15,554 nt of DNA, from contig JAQGNM010000151.1 in assembly GCA_028291845.1 (NCBI GenBank), forward strand, positions 1-15,554, in the 5' to 3' direction. The notes under the pieces were generated by a model. The model worked only from the letters and a program-made list of their open reading frames with translations. It was not told where the DNA came from and ran no database searches. The number at the start of each line of letters is the position of its first letter. Position 1 is the stretch's first letter. This DNA is from Massilia sp. (GTDB lineage: Bacteria; Pseudomonadota; Gammaproteobacteria; Burkholderiales; Burkholderiaceae_D). The translations under genes and the position numbers were made by a program. Of this stretch, positions 1-6,582 are shown one piece after another.

Positions 1-257
1 GCGGTGGCGAAGTTGACGGCCGAGCTGCCGCCCGCCGTGACGCCCTGCACCAGCAGGGAGGCGTCACGGTGCAGATACATGCCGCGGCCGGGAATTGCCG
101 CCATCGACGCCATCTGGGCCAGGGTGCCTTTCAGTGGCGCCGCGCTGCCTTGTTCGAGCACCAGCACCCGCCAGTCGGATTTGGCCAGTTCGCGCGCCAC
201 CGTGGCGCCGCCGGGGCCGCTGCCGACGATGATGGCGTCATGGGTGGGAGTGGTCAT
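1..257 (-). CDS. GMC-type FAD-dependent oxidoreductase, N-terminal part (cut by window edge)
   Basis: Reading leftward from the ATG at 257-255, an open frame of 85 codons runs off the window. It begins MTTPTHDAIIVGSGPGGATV, a Rossmann FAD-binding start with the GxGxxG dinucleotide motif at residues 12-17. An acidic residue ends the second strand (LVLEQG, about 34-39). A GGSSAVNFAT stretch near residue 75 matches the GMC (glucose-methanol-choline oxidoreductase) motif GG(T/S)(S/T)xxN, which contacts FAD. GMC enzymes oxidise alcohols, sugars or sterols, but the substrate cannot be told from 85 residues. No strong Shine-Dalgarno precedes the start. A TACACT -10-like hexamer lies only 6 nt upstream (264-269), so the transcript could be leaderless. 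The hydrolase gene on the same strand ends 47 bp upstream, so weak co-transcription is also possible. Family is fairly secure, substrate unknown. Confidence 0.85.
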   Translation of the reverse strand, partial: MTTPTHDAIIVGSGPGGATVARELAKSDWRVLVLEQGSAAPLKGTLAQMASMAAIPGRGMYLHRDASLLVQGVTAGGSSAVNFAT

Positions 258-263
258 GAGCCT

Positions 264-269
264 AGTGTA
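264..269 (-). promoter_or_regulatory. -10-like hexamer TACACT immediately upstream of the GMC oxidoreductase start
   Basis: On the minus strand TACACT matches the sigma-70 -10 consensus at 4 of 6 positions, including the key first TA and last T. It ends 6 nt before the ATG, so initiation would fall at or next to the start codon. No convincing -35 is visible. Inference only. Confidence 0.35.
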
Positions 270-304
270 GCAGGACGTCGCTCGTCGCCACTTGCCTGCT
301 TTGC

Positions 305-1318
305 TTATGCGCTCGGGGAAGCTGGGGTCAGGCCGGGCCGCGTCAGGCTCGCGGCGCCAGATCCCGGTGCTGCATATGCCGCCGGTTTTTCAATCAGCGC
401 ATTGATCCAGCTGTGCACCCAATCCTGCGTCAGCTTTGCCATCGCGGTCGGAAACCGGATGAATCCATGCGGCGCCTCCGGCAGCACGTGCAACTCGACC
501 GGCGCCACTGCCGCCCAGCGCGCTGCCAGCAGCCGCGTGTCGTCGATCAGCGGATCGAGGGCGCCGCCGATCAGCAGCGCCGGCGGCAAGCCGGCCAGCT
601 CGCCGTACAGGGGCGATAGCGGCGGCAGGCGGCGCTCGGCGTCGCTCAGGTGCGGGGTCAGGCGCGCCAGGGCGCTGACCAGGTCGGGGCCGTCGAGCAC
701 CAGCGTGTCGCTGCCGGCGGCGTGGGCGCTGGGGCTGCCGACAAGGTCGTAGACGCCGTAGTACAGCACCGCGCCGCTCACCTTTGCAAGCAAATCCGGC
801 CAGCGCTTCAGTTCGAGCAGGGTGGCGGCCGCGAGGTGCGCGCCGGCCGATTCGCCGATTATGATCACGGGCAGATCCACATATTCCCGCAAGCCGCCCT
901 CGAGCAGCCAGCGCGCCGCCGCCAGGCAATCGGCCAGCATGTCTTCCAGCGCGGTGGCCGGCGCCAGGCGGTAGTCGACCGAGACCACGGCAACCTGGCA
1001 GGCGTCGATCAGGGCGGCGTTGCGCTGGTCGTTCAATTGCGGGTTACCGATGGCCCAGCCGCCGCCGTGGTAGTCGAGGATGACGGCGCGTACCTGGCCG
1101 GCCGGGCGCAGGATGCGGATTGGTACTGGCGTGTCGATGGTGTCGATGGTCAGGCCGGCGCGGCGCATTTTGAAATCGGCGCCGGTTTGCGACAGGCGCA
1201 GCAGGGACTGGATCAGGCGCGGGGTCCAGTGCTTGCGGATGGTGAAGCGGGGGAGGAGGGAGAGGAGGCGGTTGAAGCGGCGGGCTTCGGCGAGGGTGGC
1301 GGGGGTGATGGGGAGCAT
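305..1318 (-). CDS. alpha/beta hydrolase, HSL-type esterase/lipase
   Basis: A 337-residue protein from the ATG at 1318. It carries the hormone-sensitive-lipase family oxyanion motif HGGGW (residues 84-88), the nucleophile elbow GESAG with Ser157, a likely catalytic Asp255 in GALDPL, and His284 in APHGF. All three triad residues are therefore present in order with family-typical spacing. Members hydrolyse short-chain acyl esters, and the N-terminal ~60 residues probably form the cap helices. No signal peptide is seen, so it is likely cytoplasmic. An upstream GTG at 1363 would add 15 residues but lies on the edge of a REP-like hairpin (1352-1380); I prefer the ATG, although neither start has a strong Shine-Dalgarno. 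The C-terminal ~25 residues are Ala/Pro/Ser-rich and look like a disordered tail. It sits between the M16 peptidase operon upstream and the GMC oxidoreductase downstream, all on one strand. The natural substrate is unknown. Confidence 0.88.
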   Translation of the reverse strand: MLPITPATLAEARRFNRLLSLLPRFTIRKHWTPRLIQSLLRLSQTGADFKMRRAGLTIDTIDTPVPIRILRPAGQVRAVILDYHGGGWAIGNPQLNDQRNAALIDACQVAVVSVDYRLAPATALEDMLADCLAAARWLLEGGLREYVDLPVIIIGESAGAHLAAATLLELKRWPDLLAKVSGAVLYYGVYDLVGSPSAHAAGSDTLVLDGPDLVSALARLTPHLSDAERRLPPLSPLYGELAGLPPALLIGGALDPLIDDTRLLAARWAAVAPVELHVLPEAPHGFIRFPTAMAKLTQDWVHSWINALIEKPAAYAAPGSGAASLTRPGLTPASPSA

Positions 1319-1351
1319 GCGGATAGTCTGGCAGCGTGGGCGGCGCTGAAT

Positions 1352-1380
1352 GGGGACAGGCACCTGCGGCGCCAGTCCCC
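1352..1380. repeat. REP-like palindrome, copy 1
   Basis: Arms GGGGACAGGC (1352-1361) and GCCAGTCCCC (1371-1380) pair over 10 positions with a single A/A mismatch around a 9-nt loop. The element starts 6 nt past the stop codon of the inactive M16 peptidase on its transcript. The left arm is identical in 10 of 10 bases to the arm of a second hairpin at 11823-11863, which suggests a dispersed intergenic palindrome family. It may also stabilise or end the peptidase mRNA, but there is no U tract. Confidence 0.55.
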
Positions 1381-1386
1381 CCTGCT

Positions 1387-2796
1387 TTATTTGTCGCTGA
1401 CGGTAAACTCGCCGAACGATTTCAACTGCTCGCCGACTTGCGCTTTATCTCCGACCACGACGATCGACTGGTTCTCCGGCGCGAAGTATTTTTTGCCGAT
1501 GGTGCGCACCTGTTCGGGCGTGACCTTCTGGATCAGCGGGACGTACTGGCCGAGGAATTCGGCGGGCAGGCCGATCAGCCAGTTGGTGGCCAGGGTGCTG
1601 GCCACGGCGCGCTGCATCTGGTTGCTGATCAGGTAGCCGCCGGCGACATATCTCTTGTTCATCGCCATCTCTTCGTCGGGCACCAGCTCGGCGCCGAGGC
1701 GCTTGTACTCGTTGAAGAATTCGGTCAGCGCCGCGCCGGAAACGGCGTTGCGCACGTCGGCGCCGCCGATGATGCTGCCGCCGTCGCGGTTGACGCGCGC
1801 GCCGGCCGAAGCGCCATACGTATAGCCCTTTTCTTCGCGCAGGTTGAGGTTGACGCGGCTGCTGAAGCCGCCGCCGACGATGGTGCTGGCCAGACGCATC
1901 GGCACGAAATCCGCGGTGGTGGCGGCGATGCCCGGGCTGCCCAGGCGGATCGTCGATTGCACGCTGCCGTTACGCTCGAGCAGGACGCGCTGCGGCCTGG
2001 CGGCGGCCGGCGCCGGCGGGGTGGCGGGCAAGGGGGCGCCTTCGGCCTTCCAGTCGCCAAAAGCTTTTACGGCCAGCGCCATCGCGTCGGCCTGCTTGAT
2101 GCGGCCGGTGATCACCAGCAGGGCCGCATCGGGACGGAAGCGGCGCGCGTGTTCTGCGCGCAGCATGGCGTCGGTCGACGAGGTGATCGATTCGGCGGTC
2201 GGCTGCACGCGGCCGTACGGATGGTCGCCGTAGACGGCTTTCGAAATCGCCCGCTCGGCGCGGAAGCCCGGCGTGGCTTCCTGCACCTTCAGCGACTGCA
2301 AGGCGTTGGCTTTGGCCAGGGCGACTTCCTTGTCGGGGAAGGACGGATGGCGGGCCACTTCGGCCAGCAAGCCCATCATGTCGCCGGCGCGCGAGGTGAC
2401 GGCGTTGGCCGATACCAGCATGCCGTCGACGGTGGTGGAGGCGCCGACCGAGCCGCCCATGCCCTGGGCCGCTTCGGCAATCGCGCGCGAATCGCGTTTG
2501 GCCGTGCCTTCGTTGAGCAGGCCCGCCATCAGGTTGGCAAAGCCGGGGTGGTCCTTGTCGTCGGCGGTGTAGCCGGCGCCGCGCACGGCCAGCACGTAGT
2601 CCACGCGCGGCACGCCGTTGCGTTCGACGACCCACACCTGCAGGCCGTTGGCCAGGGTCTTCCTGGCGATTTTCGGCGCCGGGATCGGCTTGTCCTTGCC
2701 GTAGGCGGGCATGTCGGCGGGCAGTTTCACATCGGCCGCCTGGACGCATGGGGCGAAAGCGGTGGCGATGGCCAGGGTGATCAATAATTTTTTCAT
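1387..2796 (-). CDS. M16-family peptidase-like protein lacking the zinc site (non-catalytic partner)
   Basis: A 469-residue exported protein. MKKLLITLAIATAFAPCVQA is a Sec signal peptide, with cleavage likely after residue 20. The fold is that of a pitrilysin/insulinase (M16) half: an N-terminal domain with NGLQVWVVE (50-58) and a second domain with the LREEKGYTYG motif that in M16 pairs supplies substrate-binding Arg and Tyr. Where active members have HxxEH, this protein reads GFANLMAGLLNEGT (85-98), so the zinc-site residues His, Glu and His are replaced by Asn88, Ala91 and Gly92. It should not bind catalytic zinc. Such subunits act as the second half of a heterodimeric clamshell with an active partner, here encoded just upstream with 11 bp between stop and start. 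The Shine-Dalgarno AAGGA overlaps the partner's TAA stop, so translational coupling is likely. A REP-like hairpin follows the stop. The family call is secure; the heterodimer is inferred. Confidence 0.9.
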   Translation of the reverse strand: MKKLLITLAIATAFAPCVQAADVKLPADMPAYGKDKPIPAPKIARKTLANGLQVWVVERNGVPRVDYVLAVRGAGYTADDKDHPGFANLMAGLLNEGTAKRDSRAIAEAAQGMGGSVGASTTVDGMLVSANAVTSRAGDMMGLLAEVARHPSFPDKEVALAKANALQSLKVQEATPGFRAERAISKAVYGDHPYGRVQPTAESITSSTDAMLRAEHARRFRPDAALLVITGRIKQADAMALAVKAFGDWKAEGAPLPATPPAPAAARPQRVLLERNGSVQSTIRLGSPGIAATTADFVPMRLASTIVGGGFSSRVNLNLREEKGYTYGASAGARVNRDGGSIIGGADVRNAVSGAALTEFFNEYKRLGAELVPDEEMAMNKRYVAGGYLISNQMQRAVASTLATNWLIGLPAEFLGQYVPLIQKVTPEQVRTIGKKYFAPENQSIVVVGDKAQVGEQLKSFGEFTVSDK

Positions 2797-2807
2797 GGCG
2801 CTTTCCT

Positions 2808-4223
2808 TTATTTCTTGGCGGCGGCAGAGGCGGCGGCAGGGGCCGGGGCAGGCGCCGGGCCAGCGACCTTGGCCACCGGCTTACGGTCGATCACGGTGCG
2901 GTTGGCCGGGGTCAGGTAGGTGGCCGCGGCGCGCTGGACGTCGGCGGAGGTGACGCCCTCGATCCACTCAGGAATCTGGTTGACCACTTTCGCATCGCCC
3001 CACAGGGTTTGCAGCTTGGCCAAGGTGTCGGCGCGGTTGATGAAACTTTCCAGCTTGTTGTTCCAGTCGGCCAGCATGCGCGTCTTGGTGCGCTGCAGGG
3101 TGGCGGCGTCGACGCCGTTCTTGACCACCTTGGCGATCTCGTCGTCCATCGCGCCCAGCATGGCGTCGGCGTTGCTGGTCGGCTTGTAGACGGCAAACAC
3201 GGTGAACAGGGTCGGGCCGTCGAATTCCCACGGACCGGTCAGGCCGTACAGGTTGTCGACGTTGAGGGCGATTTCCCTGCCCTTGACCAGTCCCTGGTAA
3301 AACATCGAGGCGTCGCCGCCGGCCAGCACCTCGCCCAGCACCGCCATGGCGGCTTGATCCTTGCTGCCGCGCGCCGGCATTTTCCAGGCGGCGGCAATTG
3401 CCGGCGCCTGCGCCAGGGCATCGCTTTGCTCGATGCGTTTTTCCTTGGTGTTCAAGCCTTCGGTGAAATCGCTGCCGGCCGGGACCGGGCGCTTTGGAAT
3501 GCTCGCAAAATATTTTTTGGCCAGCGCAAAACCTTGTGCCGGGGTGACGTCGCCGGCGATCGCCAGCACCGCATTGTTGGGGCCGTAGTAATCGCGGTGG
3601 AAGGCACGCACGTCGTCCAGGCTGGCGCCTTCGAGATCTTCGAAGCTGCCGTAGCCGTCGTGGTTGTTTTCCCATTTCTGGAACGCCTGCTGGCTGATGT
3701 CGATCCACATGAAGCCGCCATACGGCTGGTTCTTCACGTTGACGCGGATCTCTTCCTTGACCACGTCCTGCTGGTTTTTCAGGGACGCCGGGCTGAAGTC
3801 CAGGGTTTTCATGCGGTCCGCTTCCAGCCACAGGATCGAATCGATGGCCGACACCGGCGCGGTTTCGATGTAATTCGTAAAGTCGGGGCGGGTCGAGCCG
3901 TTGTTGCGCCCGCCGCCGCCGGTGATCGCCTTGTCGAACACGCCCTTCGGCGCCTTCGGCGTGCCCTGGAACATCAGGTGTTCGAACAGGTGGGCGAAGC
4001 CGGTGCGGTTTTTCGGCTCCAGCCGCATGCCGACGTGGTACACCACCGAGACGCCGACCGTGGGCGAGGTGTGGTCTTCGGAGACGATGACGGTGAGGCC
4101 GTTGTCGAGTTTCTGCACGGACACCGGCAGGGTCCACTGGTCCGGCGTGGCGGCCCAGGCCGACAGTGAAAGGGAAAGCGCCCCGAGCAGCAAGGGGAGG
4201 GTGCGTTTGCGCATAATTGCCAT
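2808..4223 (-). CDS. secreted M16-family zinc metallopeptidase (catalytic partner)
   Basis: A 471-residue protein. The start at 4223 is supported by GAGGT eight bases upstream; an internal ATG three codons later is the alternative. Residues 4-24 form a signal peptide ending at SAWA, so the enzyme is periplasmic or secreted. The inverted zinc motif HLFEH is at 78-82 (ligands His78 and His82, catalytic Glu81). A downstream EE at 157-158 supplies the third ligand at the family's usual distance of about 76 residues. NGLTVIVSEDH (41-51) is the typical M16 opening strand. The protein ends in an Ala/Pro-rich tail (about 453-471) unlike the rest of the domain and probably disordered. It is the first gene of a two-gene operon with the zinc-less paralogue downstream. 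M16 enzymes usually degrade peptides inside a closed chamber; the physiological substrate is not evident. Confidence 0.92.
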   Translation of the reverse strand: MAIMRKRTLPLLLGALSLSLSAWAATPDQWTLPVSVQKLDNGLTVIVSEDHTSPTVGVSVVYHVGMRLEPKNRTGFAHLFEHLMFQGTPKAPKGVFDKAITGGGGRNNGSTRPDFTNYIETAPVSAIDSILWLEADRMKTLDFSPASLKNQQDVVKEEIRVNVKNQPYGGFMWIDISQQAFQKWENNHDGYGSFEDLEGASLDDVRAFHRDYYGPNNAVLAIAGDVTPAQGFALAKKYFASIPKRPVPAGSDFTEGLNTKEKRIEQSDALAQAPAIAAAWKMPARGSKDQAAMAVLGEVLAGGDASMFYQGLVKGREIALNVDNLYGLTGPWEFDGPTLFTVFAVYKPTSNADAMLGAMDDEIAKVVKNGVDAATLQRTKTRMLADWNNKLESFINRADTLAKLQTLWGDAKVVNQIPEWIEGVTSADVQRAAATYLTPANRTVIDRKPVAKVAGPAPAPAPAAASAAAKK

Positions 4224-4369
4224 AGTGACTGACCTCGTGTCTCGATTGATGGTTGCCCGGGCGGGAAGGCGTGGTGATGGTGGCCGCGCCCGCCGGGCTG
4301 CGCATTATCTTAGCGAATAATTCAATTGCTGCGGTAACAGATTGATATGCATATGCCGATCCGGGTGCG

Positions 4370-4390
4370 TTCGATGCGGTGCGCATCGAA
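4370..4390. promoter_or_regulatory. perfect palindrome, candidate operator or leader hairpin
   Basis: TTCGATGCG (4370-4378) and CGCATCGAA (4382-4390) are exact reverse complements around a 3-nt centre, GTG. The element lies 142 bp upstream of the PilJ_N/MCP-like start. It overlaps a second hairpin (CGGTGCGC 4377-4384 with GCGCACCG 4399-4406), so as RNA the two would be mutually exclusive. No regulator is identified. Confidence 0.4.
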
Positions 4391-4439
4391 GCCGTGCGGC
4401 GCACCGTGTTGGCCCGCGCCGGGGAGCGGCGCCGCCACG

Positions 4440-4461
4440 ATGGTGCGAAAATGGTGCGAAA
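4440..4461. repeat. tandem direct repeat, 2 x 11 bp
   Basis: ATGGTGCGAAA occurs twice head to tail (4440-4450 and 4451-4461) in the leader of the PilJ_N/MCP-like gene. It is immediately followed by an inverted repeat, CCACGCGA (4463-4470) and TCGCGTGG (4483-4490). It could be a pair of direct binding sites or chance duplication. Confidence 0.5.
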
Positions 4462-4532
4462 ACCACGCGAAGTTCCAGCCTGTCGCGTGGCATGAAATAT
4501 GCACGCGAAAACGCCATTACAAAGGAGACGTC

Positions 4533-5264
4533 ATGGCCGCCCAGCTCAGCATTCACCCCGATACCAAGGCCGCCGGCACGGCGGCAGACGCAGTGGCCGA
4601 TCACACCACCCACACCACCGCCGACAGTAGCACCGCGCCCGAGCTGTCGAGCGACGTGTTCGGCGCCCTCATCAATCTGTCGGGCCGGCGCCGCTTCACC
4701 TCGCAGCGGGTGGTGCTGTACGCCGTGCTGGCCTCGCTCGGCCATGACGGCGCCGCCGCCACCGCGCGCGCCACCCTGGCGCAGTTGCGCGAGGCACACA
4801 CCACGCTGATCGAAGGCAAGGGCAGCTTGCCGGGCGTGTTCAGCGGCCAGCTGCACGATGCCTATTTCGGCACCCTGCAGGGCGACAAGAATATCCGTGC
4901 CTTCATCAGCCTGGCCGAGCGCACACTCGACGCCATCGCCGGCGACGGTGTCGGCGCACCGGTGCTGCTCGACCAGTTGGTCAACAGCGCGACGCCCTTG
5001 CTGTCGGTGCTCAACGGCCTGACCCTGGTCTACGAAGAGCAGGCCAAGCGCCATGCGCAGGCGCAGCGTCACGAGTTGCACGAGCTGATGGGTCAGTTGC
5101 GCACGGTAAGCCAGCAGGCCCGCCAGATCGCATTCAACGCCCAGGTGGCGGCGGCGCGGGCGGGTACGCAGGGTCGCGACTTCGGCGCCGTCGCTGCCAG
5201 CATGGCCGAGGTGACGGCGGCGATGGATGCGCTGGTGCGCGAGGCATCCGGGCGCGTCGTCTAG
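4533..5264 (+). CDS. soluble chemoreceptor-like protein: PilJ_N-type domain plus MCP signalling tip
   Basis: A 243-residue protein. The ATG at 4533 is chosen because AAAGGAG lies five bases upstream; the open frame continues upstream to 4347 without a comparable ribosome site. After a low-complexity Thr/Ala/Asp N-terminus (1-38), residues 43-135 resemble the type IV pilus methyl-accepting transducer N-terminal domain (PilJ_N), with the signature INLSGRRRFTSQR at 47-59. Residues 165-240 are helical and contain ARQIAFNAQVAAARAG (196-211) followed by GRDFGAVAA. This matches the hairpin tip of methyl-accepting chemotaxis proteins, where CheA and CheW bind. There is no signal peptide, transmembrane segment or HAMP domain, and only a short piece of the signalling coiled coil. 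It is therefore a cytoplasmic mini-receptor or adaptor rather than a normal chemoreceptor. No che gene is adjacent. The domain calls are from motif recognition; the role is unknown. Confidence 0.8.
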   Translation: MAAQLSIHPDTKAAGTAADAVADHTTHTTADSSTAPELSSDVFGALINLSGRRRFTSQRVVLYAVLASLGHDGAAATARATLAQLREAHTTLIEGKGSLPGVFSGQLHDAYFGTLQGDKNIRAFISLAERTLDAIAGDGVGAPVLLDQLVNSATPLLSVLNGLTLVYEEQAKRHAQAQRHELHELMGQLRTVSQQARQIAFNAQVAAARAGTQGRDFGAVAASMAEVTAAMDALVREASGRVV

Positions 5265-5403
5265 TCTCGGCGGCAGCGCGGCCAGACCCGCTTTTTCGTA
5301 TCTGAGCACGCGTTTTATGCAGTCCATCGCAATCCGGTGGAGCGGCAGGGCTGACGGCACTACAGTGTCATCATACCAACGCCACTTCAGAAGGATCAAC
5401 GCC

Positions 5404-5598
5404 ATGAACATCGCCAAACATATGGAAGCCGTGCTGCTCTCCGCGCTCGCCATCGCCGCCGCCACCGGCATCGCCACCGCCGCCGTTCCTGCCCCACAAT
5501 CGAGCACCAGCGTCAGCGCCGGCATTGTCGCCGCCGCGCCCGTCAGCGGCCCGATGCAGGTCGTCACCATCGTTGGCAAGCGCCAGCCGCGCGGCTGA
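5404..5598 (+). CDS. small exported hypothetical protein (64 aa)
   Basis: The ATG at 5404 has AAGGA eight bases upstream (AGAAGGATCAACGCC). The product begins MNIAKHMEAVLLSALAIAAA, a plausible signal peptide with a basic-then-hydrophobic profile and possible cleavage near residue 26 (ATA-AV). The mature part would be only about 38 residues, Ala/Val/Pro/Ser-rich, ending MQVVTIVGKRQPRG. The VVTIVGKR ending resembles the stretch after the N-terminus of TonB-dependent receptors, but there is no receptor domain. I do not recognise the function. The stop codon lies inside the first unit of a three-copy 15-bp tandem repeat. An upstream in-frame start would lengthen the product into non-coding-like sequence overlapping the previous gene, so I reject it. 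Confidence 0.65.
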   Translation: MNIAKHMEAVLLSALAIAAATGIATAAVPAPQSSTSVSAGIVAAAPVSGPMQVVTIVGKRQPRG

Positions 5599-5637
5599 GC
5601 GCAGCCCGGCTGAGCGCAGCCCGGCTGAGCGCAGCCC
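5593..5637. repeat. three perfect 15-bp tandem repeats, each a mini-hairpin
   Basis: GGCTGAGCGCAGCCC is repeated exactly three times (5593-5607, 5608-5622, 5623-5637). Within each unit GGCTG and CAGCC are reverse complements around AGCG, giving a 5-bp stem with a 4-nt loop. The TGA stop of the 64-residue gene lies in the first unit. Because the period is 15 (a multiple of 3), each unit supplies another in-frame TGA. The array is 107 bp upstream of the DUF2807 gene and may act as a transcript-end structure. Confidence 0.85.
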
Positions 5638-5744
5638 CGGCTCGACGCGGCTATACGAAGCGCCGCCCCGGTGATAGTGTATGCAGCATGGCTCGACAGT
5701 GCTTGCACCCGCACCGCCCGCCGGCATCAACCAATAAGAGAAAA

Positions 5745-6548
5745 ATGCCCATGAACCACTTGATTACCGCCGCCGTCGCCCTTTGCCTCGTCACCACAAG
5801 CGCTGTTGGCGCCGATGAGCGCGCCCGCGGCGACAGCGCCGACAGCCGCGCCGAGAGCACCATCAGCGAGTCGCGTCCGGTCGATGCCCGCGTGGTACGC
5901 GTCAAGCTCGATGGCGTTATCGACCTGAAACTGCGCCAGGGCGCCGTTGCCCAACTGGTGCTGATAGGCGAACGCAAATTCATCACCCGTACCAGCACCG
6001 AGCAAAGCGGCGACACCCTGACCATCGAGACCGACAACCACAGCGTCAAGTTCAGCCGGCGCAACATGCTGCGCGCCGAACTGACCCTGCCGCGCCTGCG
6101 GGAGCTGCGCTCCGACAGCGTCGGCTCGACCGAAGTGTTTGGTTTTAACGGCAACGAAATCGACCTGACCCTCGACGGCGCCGGCGCCATGAAGATCGTT
6201 GCCGACTACAAGATCGTCAACGCGTCGCTGGGCGGCATCGGCAGCATGAATATCCAGAGTGGCAACAGCGAGCGCGTCGACCTGAACCTGCACGGCGCCG
6301 GCTACGTCACCCTGATCGGCCGCACCAAGTTGCTGAAGGCATCGCTGGGCGGGCTGGGCGGACTGGATGCGGAAAAGTTTCAGGCCGACACGGTCGACCT
6401 CGACATGAGCGGCCTGGGAAACGCCACTGTGCTGGCGCGCCAGAGCGCCTTGCTCAATCTGTCCGGCATGGGCTCGGTGACGGTGTACGGCAAACCGCAG
6501 AACCGCAATGTCAGCGTGGATGGCCTGGGCAAGGTGAGCTGGAAGTAG
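5745..6548 (+). CDS. exported DUF2807 (GIN-domain, beta-helix) protein
   Basis: A 267-residue protein from the ATG at 5745, with AAGAG a few bases upstream; Met at 5751 is an alternative start. Residues 1-23 form a signal peptide ending SAVGA. The mature part matches the DUF2807 / putative auto-transporter adhesin head-GIN domain. Short beta rungs with glycine turns repeat at about 20-40 residue intervals: LDGAGAMKI (143-151), LGGIGSMNI (162-170), LHGAGYVTL (182-190), LGGLGGLDA (201-209), MSGLGNATV (221-229) and LSGMGSVTV (239-247). This pattern predicts a right-handed parallel beta-helix. The domain occurs in secreted or periplasmic proteins whose role is mostly uncharacterised. No lipobox, membrane anchor or translocator domain is present, so it is likely periplasmic or released. 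An 8-bp inverted repeat (6548-6555 with 6575-6582) begins at the stop codon. The family is confident; the function is not. Confidence 0.85.
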   Translation: MPMNHLITAAVALCLVTTSAVGADERARGDSADSRAESTISESRPVDARVVRVKLDGVIDLKLRQGAVAQLVLIGERKFITRTSTEQSGDTLTIETDNHSVKFSRRNMLRAELTLPRLRELRSDSVGSTEVFGFNGNEIDLTLDGAGAMKIVADYKIVNASLGGIGSMNIQSGNSERVDLNLHGAGYVTLIGRTKLLKASLGGLGGLDAEKFQADTVDLDMSGLGNATVLARQSALLNLSGMGSVTVYGKPQNRNVSVDGLGKVSWK

Positions 6549-6582
6549 GCGGCGCGGCGGACCGAAAGGGAATGGCGCCGCC
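6548..6582 (+). terminator. GC-rich hairpin at the end of the DUF2807 gene
   Basis: GGCGGCGC (6548-6555) and GCGCCGCC (6575-6582) are exact complements around a 19-nt loop, starting at the last base of the stop codon. There is no U tract, so intrinsic termination is doubtful; it could protect the 3' end. Confidence 0.35.

Larger units (their letters stand above)
4224..4532. other. divergent intergenic region between the M16 operon and the PilJ_N/MCP-like gene
   Basis: This 309-bp gap separates two divergently read units. It holds an AT-richer patch (4303-4360) with -10-like sequences for the leftward operon (TAAGAT and GATAAT on the minus strand, 4304-4312) but no good -35. To the right it has a perfect 9-bp palindrome (4370-4390), an overlapping 8-bp inverted repeat (4377-4406), two tandem 11-bp copies of ATGGTGCGAAA (4440-4461) and another 8-bp inverted repeat (4463-4490). 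The frame of the rightward gene stays open up to 4347, but codons there look non-coding. I see no gene in it. Confidence 0.5.

Noticed and set aside
1319..1363. GTG start for the alpha/beta hydrolase at 1363
   Set aside because: The added 15 residues come from sequence abutting the REP-like hairpin and are not typical of the family's N-terminus; the ATG at 1318 is a simpler start, though neither has a strong ribosome site.
2968..4404. 478-codon minus-strand open frame overlapping the active M16 peptidase
   Set aside because: It is out of frame with a clear family protein, Arg/Gly/Pro-rich, and has no recognisable domain; high GC content keeps such shadow frames open.
4347..4532. Extended N-terminus of the PilJ_N/MCP-like protein from the Met at 4347
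   Set aside because: The extra 62 residues are Cys/Trp/Arg-rich and unlike coding sequence, while AAAGGAG is correctly placed before 4533.
5270..5320. Possible intrinsic terminator after the PilJ_N/MCP-like gene
   Set aside because: A TTTTT run follows only a 4-bp GCGG/CCGC stem, which is too weak to list as a terminator.
5593..5637. CRISPR-like array
   Set aside because: Units are only 15 bp, directly abutting with no spacers, so this is a simple tandem repeat.
4305..5714. 469-codon minus-strand open frame antisense to the PilJ_N/MCP-like gene and small peptide
   Set aside because: It contains a repetitive GCAQP segment that merely reads the 15-bp tandem repeat backwards. There is no domain, and the plus strand has a supported gene.
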